64,000 nucleotides of DNA from Hymenobacter sp. BT559. GTDB taxonomy: Bacteria > Bacteroidota > Bacteroidia > Cytophagales > Hymenobacteraceae. The notes below the pieces were generated by a model that saw only the letters and a list, made by a program, of their open reading frames with translations, was not told the DNA's origin and did no database searches. The stretch lies in the NCBI RefSeq assembly GCF_016427535.1, contig NZ_JAELXV010000004.1, positions 248,001 through 312,000 of the forward strand. Direction: 5' to 3'. Below are positions 45,201 to 54,623 of the stretch, one piece after another; position 1 is the first letter of the stretch, and every line of letters begins with the position of its first letter. The translations under genes were made by a program, and so were the position numbers.

Positions 45201-45702
45201 CGTTGTCGAACTGCGCCTTGATGAGGACGCCTTCGGCATTAGCCATCGCTTGCACTTCGAGGTGCAGCCGGCCGGCGCCCAGCAGCGGGTCGGTGATGTC
45301 GTACAGCATCGTGCCCGGCCGGTAGCGGGCCGTGATGCTGGCCGCTTGTATCAACCACTTGCTCTGACCATTAGCAAGCAGGCCGAACTTCAGGTTGCCG
45401 CCCATGCCGGGCAGGTAGAGCGCAAACTCGGGCAGGTCGCCAGCCTCGACGCGGAAGGCCGTATTAGTACCGTACAGCGCCCGGTTGAAGCGGTGCGCGC
45501 CGTTGGTAATGACAAAGTCTTGGCCCTCGGGGTGGTAGCGCAAGGTGCGCGGCTGGTTGTGCCAGAGCGGCGCTTGCGCGTACGCACCACTGCTAAGCAA
45601 CAGGAGCAGCACCAGCCGTCTAGCCTGGCAGCCCGTGGCAAAGCATCGGCCTAAGCCGGCAAGCAGCGCACTCCGCCAAGCAGAAAGGAAAAACACGGCC
45701 AT
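42223..45702 (-). CDS. DUF4450 domain protein, secreted carbohydrate-active
   Basis: ATG at 45702 (MAVFFLSAWRS) gives about 1159 residues; a GTG at 45723 would add seven. A signal peptide ends GAYAQAP. The N-terminal block HPEGQDFVITNGAHRFNRAL is the DUF4450 hallmark. A central six-hairpin region (HYDMNLVYVDALLRHLRWTG, YDAYAAIWASDALQYSGGAV) and C-terminal beta-sandwiches follow. DUF4450 proteins occur in polysaccharide utilisation loci, with no firm activity known to me. It heads the carbohydrate group that also holds the GH65-like and GH105 genes. Confidence 0.85.
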   Translation of the reverse strand: MAVFFLSAWRSALLAGLGRCFATGCQARRLVLLLLLSSGAYAQAPLWHNQPRTLRYHPEGQDFVITNGAHRFNRALYGTNTAFRVEAGDLPEFALYLPGMGGNLKFGLLANGQSKWLIQAASITARYRPGTMLYDITDPLLGAGRLHLEVQAMANAEGVLIKAQFDNVAAKSVQLLWAFGGATGKKFSRDGDIGADPESSFYLKPEYCRGNAFSLKNNAFSLTYGVGEPAKATATPPVPKLLAGVGPPAAQLRLADATQQASPAQLLASAATAAPVVAGVLPVRAGEALYFNVLKPTASKQLAYKELPRAFAQAEAARATLANRVQVSTPDPYINTLGRALAMAADAIWEAPSYLHGAVAWRIRLNGWRGPYAADPLGWHDRASQHIGAYAQSQLTSPATGPVTPDTALHRARQLEKLGTAVFSSGYISRNPGGDFRPHHYDMNLVYVDALLRHLRWTGDLGEARALWPTLQRHLAWEKRNFDPDGDGLYDAYAAIWASDALQYSGGAVTHTSAYNYFANQQAAELATLLREDPAPYRQEAARIRTALGQRLWLPALGWYAEYQDALGLKALHPSAGLWTIYHALDSEVPDAFQAYQALRYVDAEIPHIPVRAAGLPDENYQLLSTTNWQPYDWSLNNVALAENLHATLAYWQAGRREDAFHLWKSALLESMYLGASPGNFQQISFYDANRGELYRDFADPIGVAARSLVEGLFGIRPNALRDTLLVRPGLPAAWDSARLTVPDVALQFRRQGPREVYTISQLLPKQLVLRLQVPALADHIEQVTVNGQPAPWRNVPGAVGRPLIEISSAPAARYVVAIRWRGQAPCPAAPEMAVVPGGSFKVQFAPATVGPVFDPQQALGQPQPTATGLAARAAGQPGSRTAFVQLRQGDLQWWEPVKLRVPSPLPDPLAAGASAPAKWEPVDLGPYYNDQITRIFQNKYLSPRAETATLELPTQGIGNWCYPLTQATIDDAGLRRLAGAKNEVQLPSGVPLRTPGAAGVKNSLFVSQWDNYPRQATLPLRGRARRAVLLMAGSTSAMQSQFINGEVVVAYADGTAATLPLRNPDTWWPIEQDYVEDGFAFRLGVPKPYRVHLKTGLITRDFNQYTTIKGFSTKAIDGGAATVLELPLDPKRKLKSLTVRALANDVVIGLMSVTLGRD

Positions 45703-45879
45703 GCGTGGGGTGGGAAAGGACACGCGAAGGACGCCCTAGGTCCCGCCCCTACTCTCCTGTACTGTACGGGTAGTACCCCACTCTTACGAATAGCGCTCGG
45801 TTATACACGCGCTGGCGAACGGGGGACTCTCGCGGCTATGGGCAAAAAGCTATGGCGAGCGCCAACACCCTTCGTACTA

Positions 45880-47114
45880 CTACAGCTGATGTTGATATTT
45901 TGCCAGTGTATCCCAGATTTTGTACATAGCAGCACCGCCAGCCTTGCCCGAAAGGTTAGTGTTCAGCAGCAGCACGCGGCCAATGCCAGACTTAGGGTCA
46001 AAAAACAGCAGCGATACGACGCCGGGGTCCCCACCGGTATGGCCGATGAAGCCGGTGTAGCCGAAGCCCATGAAAATGCCTACGTTGTAGGGCTCGCTGT
46101 AGGGATTGCGCTCGTTGCGCTGCTCAAAGTTGCTCGCCGCCAGTTAGGGCCGATACAACTCTCGGTAGCTCGCGGGCCCCAATACGGTTCCCTGGCCTTG
46201 GTAGCCCCGGATGAGTTCGTGGAGGTATTTGCCTAGGTCGGCAACGGACGAAATGAAGCCACCATCAGGATAAGTGGTCAGCCCGTAGTAGGGAAATGCC
46301 ACCGCTGGCGACTGAAACAGCCGCGAATAGCGGGCGAAATTGACGTCGCTGAAACGCCAGCCCGAGTCACGCAGGTGCAGGGGCCGGGTAAGATAGCGGG
46401 CCGTAAAGTCCGGAAACGGCTGCTTGCTGGCCAGCTCTATTACGTATGCCGCAAGGGCCGCGCCCACGTTAGAATACTCGTACCGCTCTCCAGGCCGTTG
46501 GGCCGAGAACCCCTTCGCCTGGTACCACTTGCCCTGCGGGGTCAGGACATTTTGCAGAAATACGGGCAGGCTTACCGCCGAATCAGCGGGAATAAACGCT
46601 TGCTCGTCCTCAAACACCAGCGGCAAGCCCGTGACATCCTGGCCAGGCTTTAGGTAATAGTTTTTACTGAGGTAAAAGTCATTATCGCAAATACCGGACG
46701 TGTGGGTCGCTAAGTGCCGCAGCGTAATCGGGACATCAGGAAAAGCCGGATTGAAGACCGGGAAGGGCAGGTATTTGGCAATGGGGTCGTCTAGGTTTAG
46801 CTGACCCAGCTCCTGGCCTTAAGCAACGCCAAGCCCACCAGGGTCTTGGACACTGACCCGATATTTTACACGGTGTGAACGCCGTAGGCTTGTTGGGCCT
46901 TGGCGTCGGCAAAGCCAAAGCCACGCTGGTAAAGGACTCCCTTTTGGCTTACAATAGCCACTCCGAAGCCTTTGAAATAGCCCTGATTATACAACGTTTC
47001 CAATTCCGCCGTCAACGCATCTTGCGCAGCCCGGCGCCGGGCGGGCTGTGCCATAGTCGGCATAGCGAGGCCGAAGGCAACAGAAAGCAATAAGGCAATG
47101 ATTAATTTGAACAC
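45880..47114 (-). pseudogene. Serine hydrolase (beta-lactamase class C family), broken by two stops and a frameshift
   Basis: Read in the original frame it is a full-length exported serine hydrolase: signal peptide (LLSVAFGLAMPTMAQPA), GFADAKAQQAYGVHTV, then the active SxxK in IGSVSKT, the YSN motif (ERYEYSNVGAALA) and the HTGG motif (GHTGGDPGVVS). Three lesions interrupt it: a TAA at 46866-46868 just before NIGSVSK, a one-base loss near 46815 in KAQELGQLNLDD, and a TAA at 46144-46146 after LYRP. All catalytic motifs are otherwise intact, so the decay is recent. The start is GTG at 47114. Confidence 0.88.
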
Positions 47115-47125
47115 GAGACACTTAT

Positions 47126-47204
47126 AAATAAGTTACACCAAAACGTTTATCATTGCTACGCAAGCAGCGCGTAGCAATGATAAACGTTTTGGTGTAACTT
47201 ATTT
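47126..47204. repeat. Perfect 36-bp inverted repeat (AAATAAGTTACACC family)
   Basis: Arm 47126-47161 is exactly mirrored at 47169-47204 with a 7-nt loop. It is AT-richer than the other repeats. It lies just upstream of the serine hydrolase pseudogene start and downstream of the cysteine synthase gene. Confidence 0.95.
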
Positions 47205-47258
47205 GTACTTAGAAGGAGAACCCATAACGCGAGCTATAAGACCCGCGCCACTAGCCCG

Positions 47259-48335
47259 CTAAGCGCCTGCGTGCACGTAGGGCGAAGCCATTCGGCTGAT
47301 GGGCTGATAGTCCACGAAGTCCACCTCGGGTGACAGGTAGCCTTCACGTACGGGTTCTTCGCGCAGCAAGTCGGTGCTAAGATATTTCTTGTTGCTGTCG
47401 CAGAGCAGCGTGACCACGGTGGCCTCGGGGCCCAGCTCGGCAGCCAAGCGGATGGCACCAATAACATTGGCGCCCGACGAGATACCTACCGCCAGCCCGA
47501 GCTGGGTGGCCAGCTTTTGAGCCACCAGGATGGCGTCGCCGTCTGAGGCCTGCACCACAGCATCGAGTTCGTCGAGCTTCACGATGGCCGGAATAAACTC
47601 ATCGGAAATGCCCTGAATGCGGTGCGAGCCCACTTTGTGGCCGGTGGTGAGGGTCGGCGACTCGGCTGGCTCTAGGGGGTGCACCCGTACCCCCGGAAAC
47701 TGCGCCCGCAGGTAGTGGCCGGTACCCATCACGGTGCCGCCCGTGCCCACCCCCGCCACAAAGGCATCGGGGCGCCGACCCACACTGGCTAGCTGGGCCG
47801 CTATTTCGGGGCCGGTAGTGCGGGCGTGGGCCTCGGCGTTGTAGCAGTTTTCAAACTGCTGGGTCAGGAACACACGGCCATCGGCGGCGGCCATCTCCTG
47901 CGAGAGCTTGATGCTACCTAGGAAGCCGCCCTGCGCCTTGCTGATGAGCGTAACCTCGGCTCCGAGCGAGCGGATAATGTCGATGCGCTCGCGGCTGAGC
48001 CAGTCGGGCATGAGAATGCGCACGGGGTGCCCAAGGGCCTTGCCAATGGCCGCAAACGCGATGCCCGTGTTGCCGCTGGTGGCCTCCACAATGGTGTCGC
48101 CGGGCTGGATTTTACCCTGCTCGTAGGCCTGCTGCAAAATGTAGAGCGCCATGCGGTCCTTGAGGCTGCCGGTGAGATTGTAGTGCTCGCACTTCACAAA
48201 AATGCGGCCCGGCTGGCCTTGGTACGTGTAGTGCAGCGCCAGCATGGGCGTATTACCGACCAGGTGCCAGAGGTGCGCAAACTTGTTGGTAACGGCCGAG
48301 GGCAAGGGCGCACCGGCCACAACGTCTTGGTACAT
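47259..48335 (-). CDS. PLP-dependent cysteine synthase family protein
   Basis: The product is 358 residues, somewhat longer than classical CysK because of an extended N- and C-terminus. The PLP Lys lies in NLTGSLKDRMALYIL. TSGNTGIAFAAIG binds the substrate carboxylate and VAGVGTGGTVMGTGHYL the PLP phosphate. The family makes cysteine from O-acetylserine and sulfide, or related reactions. It follows the TlpA-like gene at 58 bp on the same strand. Confidence 0.9.
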   Translation of the reverse strand: MYQDVVAGAPLPSAVTNKFAHLWHLVGNTPMLALHYTYQGQPGRIFVKCEHYNLTGSLKDRMALYILQQAYEQGKIQPGDTIVEATSGNTGIAFAAIGKALGHPVRILMPDWLSRERIDIIRSLGAEVTLISKAQGGFLGSIKLSQEMAAADGRVFLTQQFENCYNAEAHARTTGPEIAAQLASVGRRPDAFVAGVGTGGTVMGTGHYLRAQFPGVRVHPLEPAESPTLTTGHKVGSHRIQGISDEFIPAIVKLDELDAVVQASDGDAILVAQKLATQLGLAVGISSGANVIGAIRLAAELGPEATVVTLLCDSNKKYLSTDLLREEPVREGYLSPEVDFVDYQPISRMASPYVHAGA

Positions 48336-48393
48336 ATAAGTAAGGAGAGAGTGCCTAGGTAGGCCGCACGGCCCACCACCGGGCTAAGCGTTG

Positions 48394-49554
48394 CTATTTG
48401 GCTGCAAATAACTGAGCTAATTTAGCTTGCAGCTCTTCGCCGCGCAGGTTCTTCGCAATTACTTTACCTTGGGGGTCTACCAAGAAGTTTTGGGGCACGG
48501 CGGCGATGCCGTATTGCACGGCCACGGCATTTTTCCAGCCTTGCAGGTCCGAGAGCTGGGTCCAGGCCAGGCCGTCGGTTTCGATGGCTTTCACCCAGGG
48601 CTCCTTTTTGCCATCGAGCGACACGCCCAGCACTTCAAAGCCCTGTCCGTGGTACTTGTTGTACATAGCTACTACGTTGGGGTTTTCGGCGCGGCAGGGG
48701 CCGCACCAGCTAGCCCAGAAATCCACGAGCACGTACTTGCCTCGGAAATCGCTCAATTTCACCTGCTTGCCATTGACATCGGCCTGGGCAAAGTCGGGCC
48801 GGGTACCTAGGGCCGTTTTGTCCCAGGTTGTCATAAACTTGTTGATGCTGCGGCCGGGCTCGGAAGCCTTGGCCAGAGGGCCCAGCTGCTTGTAGAGCTT
48901 GCTGGCCTCGTCGTAGTTCGGAAAATCGACGAAGCGCCACTGCACCACCGAGGCCGCCACCACCGAGTTGGGGTGCGCCTGCACGTAGGCCTCAGCAATC
49001 TGCTTCGACTCGGCTTCCAGCGCCGCGAAGCGGGAGTCGCCTTCCTTGCGGGCTTCGGGTGTGGCCTCTTTGGCGCCGGCGGGCGTGGCCTGCTTCAGCA
49101 TTTCATAGATGGGGCCCGCTTTCATCGTAATGGCCTTCCACTGCTTGTCGTAAGTAGCGTACTCGTCTTGCGTGGCCGAGCCCTTCACTATGGGCGTCTG
49201 CTGGGCATCGGCGGGCAGTTCCACCGTAAGCGGGTGGTTTTCAACAAACAGGCCAGCGTAGCGCTTCACGGCCGGCAGGCGCAGCCCGTACCAAGTGGGC
49301 TCGGCCACGCGCCCCTTGAAGGCAAAGTGGCCGCTCTGCACCGTGGTCGAGTCTTTGGTGGGGGTCGTGCCGAAGCTCATCAGGTACACCTTGGTACCGT
49401 CGGGGGCGTCTACTTTACCTTGCAAGGAGTAGCCGGGGGTAGCGGGCTTGGCCTTGGGGCGCGCGGCCACCGGTTTCTTCTGGGCGGCTACTGAGCCAGC
49501 CGTGAGCAGGGCGGTGCTCAGTAGCAGAGCACCTAGGTTGCGGGAATGGGTCAT
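48394..49554 (-). CDS. TlpA-like thiol-disulfide oxidoreductase with DUF4369 domain
   Basis: The product is 386 residues, signal peptide ending VAAQ. The N-terminal domain (about 40-145: YSLQGKVDAPDGTKVYLMSF) is DUF4369-like. The C-terminal domain (about 250-386) is a redoxin with the pair C284 and C287 in FWASWCGPCRAENPN. It should reduce disulfides in the periplasm. It lies after SusD, across an inverted repeat, and ahead of cysteine synthase. Confidence 0.92.
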   Translation of the reverse strand: MTHSRNLGALLLSTALLTAGSVAAQKKPVAARPKAKPATPGYSLQGKVDAPDGTKVYLMSFGTTPTKDSTTVQSGHFAFKGRVAEPTWYGLRLPAVKRYAGLFVENHPLTVELPADAQQTPIVKGSATQDEYATYDKQWKAITMKAGPIYEMLKQATPAGAKEATPEARKEGDSRFAALEAESKQIAEAYVQAHPNSVVAASVVQWRFVDFPNYDEASKLYKQLGPLAKASEPGRSINKFMTTWDKTALGTRPDFAQADVNGKQVKLSDFRGKYVLVDFWASWCGPCRAENPNVVAMYNKYHGQGFEVLGVSLDGKKEPWVKAIETDGLAWTQLSDLQGWKNAVAVQYGIAAVPQNFLVDPQGKVIAKNLRGEELQAKLAQLFAAK

Positions 49555-49619
49555 GGTTGAAAAGGACTAAGACTAAGTGGTGTATTTTAAAACGTAGTGG
49601 CACGCTGTGTTTCAAGTTG

Positions 49620-49702
49620 TTTGTCATAGCGAGCGCAACGAAGCAATCGCATTACCACGAGCCGTTCAAGTGCAATTGCTTCGTTGCGCTCGCCATGACA
49701 AA
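49620..49702. repeat. 32-bp inverted repeat (TTTGTCATAGCGAGCGCAAC family)
   Basis: Arms 49620-49651 and 49671-49702 differ at two bases; the spacer is 19 nt. It lies between the SusD stop and the TlpA-like start, and may end the susCD transcript or separate expression levels. Confidence 0.9.
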
Positions 49703-49729
49703 CCTTTTCTTGAGCAAATCCTGACTCTG

Positions 49730-51142
49730 TTAATACCCAGGGTTCTGCGTCAGCGCCGGGTTAGCTAGTAGCTGCGTGGCCGGAATGGGCCACACGTTAT
49801 CGTTATTGTCCCAGGTGGTACCCTTATAGGCACCTAGGACCGCCGCCACGCGGCCCGTGCGGATGAGGTCGAACCAGCGGTGTCCGTACTCGGTGAACAG
49901 CTCCAGCCGGCGCTCGTTTTCCACGGCCAGCAAGGCATCGGCCGAGCTGAGGGTAGTGGCGAGGGCAGGGACCCCGGCGCGGGCGCGCACCACGTTCAGG
50001 TCGGCAATACCGTCGGCCACTTTACCCTGCCGGATGCGCGCCTCGGCCCGGATGAGATATTGTTCAGCCAGGCGCAGCACTACGCTATACTCGGTGGCGG
50101 CGCCCGCGTTGGCCGTGGCTATGCGCTGCTGGTACTTGAAGGGGTAGCGATAGGTGGTGCCAGCCACGGCGTAGGAGTTGGTCCAGGTGGTGCGGCGATT
50201 ATCGGGCGTGCCGAAGGCGTTGTACAACGCACTAGTCAACTGGTAAGTAGCCGCGGGCGCCACCGTGAGCGAGGACGGTATGAAGTAGCCCCCCTCAGCC
50301 GTATTGGTCGAAACGGTGCCCGCGCGGCGCAACTGCCAGATGGCCTCCTGGCTATTGGCCAAGAATACCTGGTTGAGGGCTGGCAGGGTATAGAGCGTGG
50401 TTTGGCTTAGCACGGCGCTGGCCTGGGTTTCGGCGGCGGCCCAGTTTTGCTGGTACAGGTACACGCGGGCCAGCAGCGCGGTGGCGGCGGCCTGGTTTAC
50501 GCGCGTACGCTCGTTGCTCACGGGGTAGGCAGTGCCCAGCGCCTTCTGCGCGTCGAGCAGGTCGGTTATTACGGCGGCGTACACGTCGGCCTTGGGGGTG
50601 CGGCCTAGGGTGCTGTTGGCGGCGTAGTCGGTGCCAAGCACCAGCGGCACGTCGCCGAAGAGGTTAGCGAGGTAGAAGTAGTTGAAGGCCCGCAAAAACT
50701 TGGCCTCGCCCAGCAGCTGCGTCTTGAGGCTCGCCGTGAGGGTGGTACTGGCGGTGAGGCCGGCCACGGCCGTGTTGCACTGGTAGATGTTAGTGTAGGC
50801 CTGGCTCCAGAGCAGGCTAGGGCCGTTGCCGGCCGGGTTCACCTGGTTGAGGCGGTACTCGTCGAAGGCGGTGGTGGCGTAGAGCAGTTCATCGGCTTCG
50901 AGCCCGAGAAAGGTCGAGAGGGCCGCGTCGTTGGCGATGCCGGGCACGTTGGTACCCCGCGAGGTGAGGCCGATGTAGATGCCCAGCACGCCCGCCGTGG
51001 CCGAGGCGTCGGCCGAGTACACGGTCGTGTCTACCACCTGGGTGGGCGGCGGGCCCACGTCCAAGAAATTGCACGACCCTAGGCCTAGTAAAGCCGGCAA
51101 GAACAGCCGACGCGAAAAACGAAGTAGCGTTTGCGTTTGCAT
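49730..51142 (-). CDS. SusD/RagB family nutrient-binding lipoprotein
   Basis: The product is 470 residues with a lipobox (GLGSCNFLD) near residue 24. Helical TPR-like SusD scaffold: AKFLRAFNYFYLANLFGDVP, ALLARVYLYQQNWAAAETQA, and ENERRLELFTEYGHRWFDLI near the end, closing in NPGY. It caps the SusC channel at the cell surface. It follows SusC by 25 bp. Confidence 0.94.
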   Translation of the reverse strand: MQTQTLLRFSRRLFLPALLGLGSCNFLDVGPPPTQVVDTTVYSADASATAGVLGIYIGLTSRGTNVPGIANDAALSTFLGLEADELLYATTAFDEYRLNQVNPAGNGPSLLWSQAYTNIYQCNTAVAGLTASTTLTASLKTQLLGEAKFLRAFNYFYLANLFGDVPLVLGTDYAANSTLGRTPKADVYAAVITDLLDAQKALGTAYPVSNERTRVNQAAATALLARVYLYQQNWAAAETQASAVLSQTTLYTLPALNQVFLANSQEAIWQLRRAGTVSTNTAEGGYFIPSSLTVAPAATYQLTSALYNAFGTPDNRRTTWTNSYAVAGTTYRYPFKYQQRIATANAGAATEYSVVLRLAEQYLIRAEARIRQGKVADGIADLNVVRARAGVPALATTLSSADALLAVENERRLELFTEYGHRWFDLIRTGRVAAVLGAYKGTTWDNNDNVWPIPATQLLANPALTQNPGY

Positions 51143-51167
51143 AACAAGTTAAGTTTCTAGCCAACAA

Positions 51168-54100
51168 TTAGATGGACACCTGCACCCCACCCGTGAGCAC
51201 GCGCTGGGGCGGCAGCGCGAAGAGCGGCACCTCGGGGTCGAAGCCGTTGTAGCCTGTGATAGTGAACAGGTTTTGGCCCTGCACGTAGAAGCGCAGCCCC
51301 TGCAAGTGCCAGCCCTGCACAATAGCGCTGGGCAGCGAGTAGCTCAACGACAGCGTTTTGAGACGCAGGAACGAGGCGTCGCTAAACACCGTGGGCGAGT
51401 TAGTGTAGTTGAAATACGTACTGTAGGCGGTGCCAAACGACGAAGTGGCCTTCGGAATATCGGTCACGTCGCCGGGCTTCTGCCAGCGGCGCAGGGCGTC
51501 AGTGGTCCAGTTGCTCAGGCCCTGGCCAGGAGGCCCCTGGGGCACGTAGCTCCGGGCCGTCTGCTTGGTGAATTGCAGAAAGAAATCCAAGCTAAAGCCT
51601 TTGTAGCTGAGACTATTCTGCAAGCCCCCGAAGTACTTGGGGTAGCCGTTGGCGCGCACCTGGTTATTAAGAGCGGGGTTGGACGTGTACAGGCCGGTGG
51701 GGCTCACGTAAGCGCCGGCGGCCTGGCCGGTGGCCGGGTTGATGCCGGTGTAGGCGTAGGCGCGGGTGATGGTCGTGGGCTCGCCCAGCAAAAACTGATT
51801 GTTGTAGAAGGAGGCGGCCAGGCCCGGAAACTCCAGCAGCTCATTGCGAGGCACGGTGAGGGTGGCGGCCGAGGTCCAGGTAAACTTGCCGGTTTGCACG
51901 TTGGTCGTGTTCAGGCTAAACTCGAAGCCCCGGTTCAACACCACGGCCGGGAAGTTGGCGGTGATGCTCGAAAAGCCGGTTTGGCTCGGAATAGCGAAGC
52001 CCACCAGTTGGTTGTCGGAGATGCTGCGGTAGTAGTCGGCCGTGAATAGAATGCGGTCCTTCAAAAAGCCCAGCTCGATGGCTAGGTCCAGCTTCTTCAC
52101 GTTTTCCCAGCGGAAGTTAGTGTTGCCCAGCCGGGTGGGCGTTAGGCCCAGCAGCGAGCCGTAGGCCGAGCGGCCCGTGGACTGGAAGGTAGCCAGGTAG
52201 TCGTAGTAACCGCTGGTACCTAGGTCGTTGCCGGTAATGCCGTAGCTGGCGCGCAGCTTGCCGTAGCTCAGGGCCGGCAGGGTGTTCTTGATAAAGCCTT
52301 CCTCCGAAAACAGCCAGGCCACACCGCCCGCTCCGAAGTTGCCCCAGCGGTTGTTGGGCCCAAACTTCGACGAGCCATCGCGGCGGAAGGTGCCGTTGAC
52401 GATGTACTTGCCCTTGATATTGTAGTTCAGGCGTCCAAATACCGACTGGTAGCGGTAGGTAAAGGCGTTGTCGGTGTAGTAGGTTTTGGTGCTGGCAGCG
52501 GTCAGGTTTTCTAGCACCGCATCGGAGATGTAGTCGGTGGCCGCTACGTAAAGCTGGTCGGTGGCCGTTTGCTGAAACGTGCCGCCCGCCAGGGCTTGCA
52601 GCTCGCCCGGCCCCACTCTGTGGTTGTAGGTCAGCTGCGGTTCAGCGAGGTAGGTGGTGGTGGCGGCGTTGGCAAACTCGGCCGAGGCCTTCGCGGGGCC
52701 GAACAACGTGCTAACGGCCGCGGCGGGCGTGGGGCTGAACTGCTCCATCGTCAGCCGGTTGAGGCCGGCGCTCACTTTGGCCGCCAGGCCCGGCAAGATG
52801 GTGTAGCTCAGGGCCACATCGCCGAGCAGGTTGCGGCTGGTGTTGGTGATGCCGCGCAGGGCCAGGGCGTAGGGGTTGGTTAGGCTCGTGCTGAAGTTGA
52901 ACGTGCCGTCGGCGTTGTAGGGGTTGTAGTTGGGCGGCAGCGTGATGAGGGTGGTATAGTCCTGCGCCGCCTGCTTATTGTCGGTGTGCACGTAGCCCAT
53001 CGAGGCATCGAGGTGCAGGCGCCCGTTGGCCGAAGCCTGGTTGATGGCCAGCCGCCCATTGTAGCGGTTGCTGAAGTAATCGCCCAGGTAGATGCTACCC
53101 TGGCGCCGGAAGCCGCCCGTGAGGGCAATGCGCGTGAGCGCGGTGCCGGCCGTGTAGCTAGCCTGCGCATCGGTCACGGAGGCCGTGTTGCCAATCAGCG
53201 TTTTCTGCCAGTCGGTGTAGCGGGTTTGGTCGAAGGAAACGAGGTCGGGCGCGTTGCTGGCCGTGGGCGTAATGCCGTCGTTGGCAAAGGCTTCGCGGCG
53301 TAGGGCTAGGTACTGCTCGGTGTTGAGCTGGTTGATGAAGCGGGTGGCCCGACCGGCGCCGGTGTACACATTTACATCGAGCTTGCCCTGGCCAGTTTTG
53401 GCTTTTTTGGTGGTGATGAGCACCACGCCGTTGGCCCCGCGCGAGCCGTAGATGGCCGTGGCGTCGGCGTCCTTCAGCACGTCGATGCTGGCAATGTCGG
53501 CGGGGTTGATACTATTGAGCGGGCTGTCGTAGCTGCCCTGCGGGGCAAACGCCCCGAAGGCCGCGAAACTGTTCAGCCCGTTGGCCGCGTAGGGCACGCC
53601 ATCGACCACGTACAGCGGCTGGTTGCCCCCTAGGAGCGAGTTCTGGCCCCGAATCTGCACGTTCACAGTCGAGCCGCCAAAGCCCGTCGTGGGCGTCACG
53701 AGCACGCCCGCCAAGCGGCCCTGCAAGGCTTCAATGGGGTTGCTAACTGGCTGCTGCGCAATGGTCTTGGCATCGAGCGTAGCTACTGAGCCGGTGTTTT
53801 CTCGCTGGGTAGTGGTGCCGTAGGCCACTACCACCACGTCGTCGAGCTTACTCACGCCGCGCCGCAGCTGCACCTCAATGCTGGTTTGGCCATTCAGCGC
53901 AATTTCCTGGGGCTCGTAGCCCACGTAGGAGAAAATGAGCACCGCGTCGGGGCTGGCCACCATGAGGTTGTAGTGGCCGTTGGCGTCGGTAGCGGTAGAG
54001 GGCGTTGTGCGAGCGTCAGCCGACTTCACGCGCACCGTCACGCCCGGAATGGGCACGCCGTTCTCGTCGCGTACGATGCCCGTGACTTGAACGGGCGCGG

Positions 54101-54497
54101 CCACCGAAGCCCGGCTGACGGGCTTGGCCTTCACAATAATCGACTTGTCCTCAATAGTGTACGTCAGCGCCTGGCCGGCAAACACTTGGTTAAGCGCCTC
54201 CGCAAGGGTGGCGTGCTGCAAGTTGAGCGTGACGGGCCGGGCCGCCTGCACCATCTGGGTATTATACAGAAAGGTGTAGCCGCTCAGCTGCTCGATTTTC
54301 TTGAGCGCCTGGCTCAGCGGCACGTTGCGCTCCACGAGCGTGATGCTTTGGGAGGGCGTGGCCGCCTGCGCATAGGAGGCGGTGTGCAGTTGCCCGGCCC
54401 CCAGCAGCAACCCCACGGCGGTGGCTTTTGACCAGCGCCCTAGGGGACGCTCGGCGCCCAGGCCCAATTGGGAGAGTAAAGGAGTAGAATTTCTCAT
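51168..54497 (-). CDS. SusC/RagA TonB-linked receptor with STN signalling domain
   Basis: ATG at 54497 (MRNSTPLLSQ) gives about 1109 residues; the longer frame starts with TTG. After the signal peptide comes an STN domain (VPLSQALKKIEQLSGYTFLY ... IEDKSIIVKAK, about 50-120), then a CarboxypepD_reg-like domain (VTGIVRDENGVPIPGVTVRV), the plug (SNPIEALQGRLAGVLVTPTT, NSLLGGNQPLYVVDGVPYA) and the barrel. STN domains contact FecR anti-sigma proteins, and the FecR gene lies directly upstream, so surface signalling is expected. Confidence 0.95.
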   Translation of the reverse strand: MRNSTPLLSQLGLGAERPLGRWSKATAVGLLLGAGQLHTASYAQAATPSQSITLVERNVPLSQALKKIEQLSGYTFLYNTQMVQAARPVTLNLQHATLAEALNQVFAGQALTYTIEDKSIIVKAKPVSRASVAAPVQVTGIVRDENGVPIPGVTVRVKSADARTTPSTATDANGHYNLMVASPDAVLIFSYVGYEPQEIALNGQTSIEVQLRRGVSKLDDVVVVAYGTTTQRENTGSVATLDAKTIAQQPVSNPIEALQGRLAGVLVTPTTGFGGSTVNVQIRGQNSLLGGNQPLYVVDGVPYAANGLNSFAAFGAFAPQGSYDSPLNSINPADIASIDVLKDADATAIYGSRGANGVVLITTKKAKTGQGKLDVNVYTGAGRATRFINQLNTEQYLALRREAFANDGITPTASNAPDLVSFDQTRYTDWQKTLIGNTASVTDAQASYTAGTALTRIALTGGFRRQGSIYLGDYFSNRYNGRLAINQASANGRLHLDASMGYVHTDNKQAAQDYTTLITLPPNYNPYNADGTFNFSTSLTNPYALALRGITNTSRNLLGDVALSYTILPGLAAKVSAGLNRLTMEQFSPTPAAAVSTLFGPAKASAEFANAATTTYLAEPQLTYNHRVGPGELQALAGGTFQQTATDQLYVAATDYISDAVLENLTAASTKTYYTDNAFTYRYQSVFGRLNYNIKGKYIVNGTFRRDGSSKFGPNNRWGNFGAGGVAWLFSEEGFIKNTLPALSYGKLRASYGITGNDLGTSGYYDYLATFQSTGRSAYGSLLGLTPTRLGNTNFRWENVKKLDLAIELGFLKDRILFTADYYRSISDNQLVGFAIPSQTGFSSITANFPAVVLNRGFEFSLNTTNVQTGKFTWTSAATLTVPRNELLEFPGLAASFYNNQFLLGEPTTITRAYAYTGINPATGQAAGAYVSPTGLYTSNPALNNQVRANGYPKYFGGLQNSLSYKGFSLDFFLQFTKQTARSYVPQGPPGQGLSNWTTDALRRWQKPGDVTDIPKATSSFGTAYSTYFNYTNSPTVFSDASFLRLKTLSLSYSLPSAIVQGWHLQGLRFYVQGQNLFTITGYNGFDPEVPLFALPPQRVLTGGVQVSI

Positions 54498-54623
54498 CGT
54501 CAATGGTTTGGTGAAAGAAGCAGAAAGTGTAGCCTGGCCAGAACCGGGGCAAGGCGCGGCCCAGAACCCCTAGGTAGGGGCGCGGGCAAACGATGGGTGG
54601 GCAGGAAAAGGAAGAGGCAGGTC

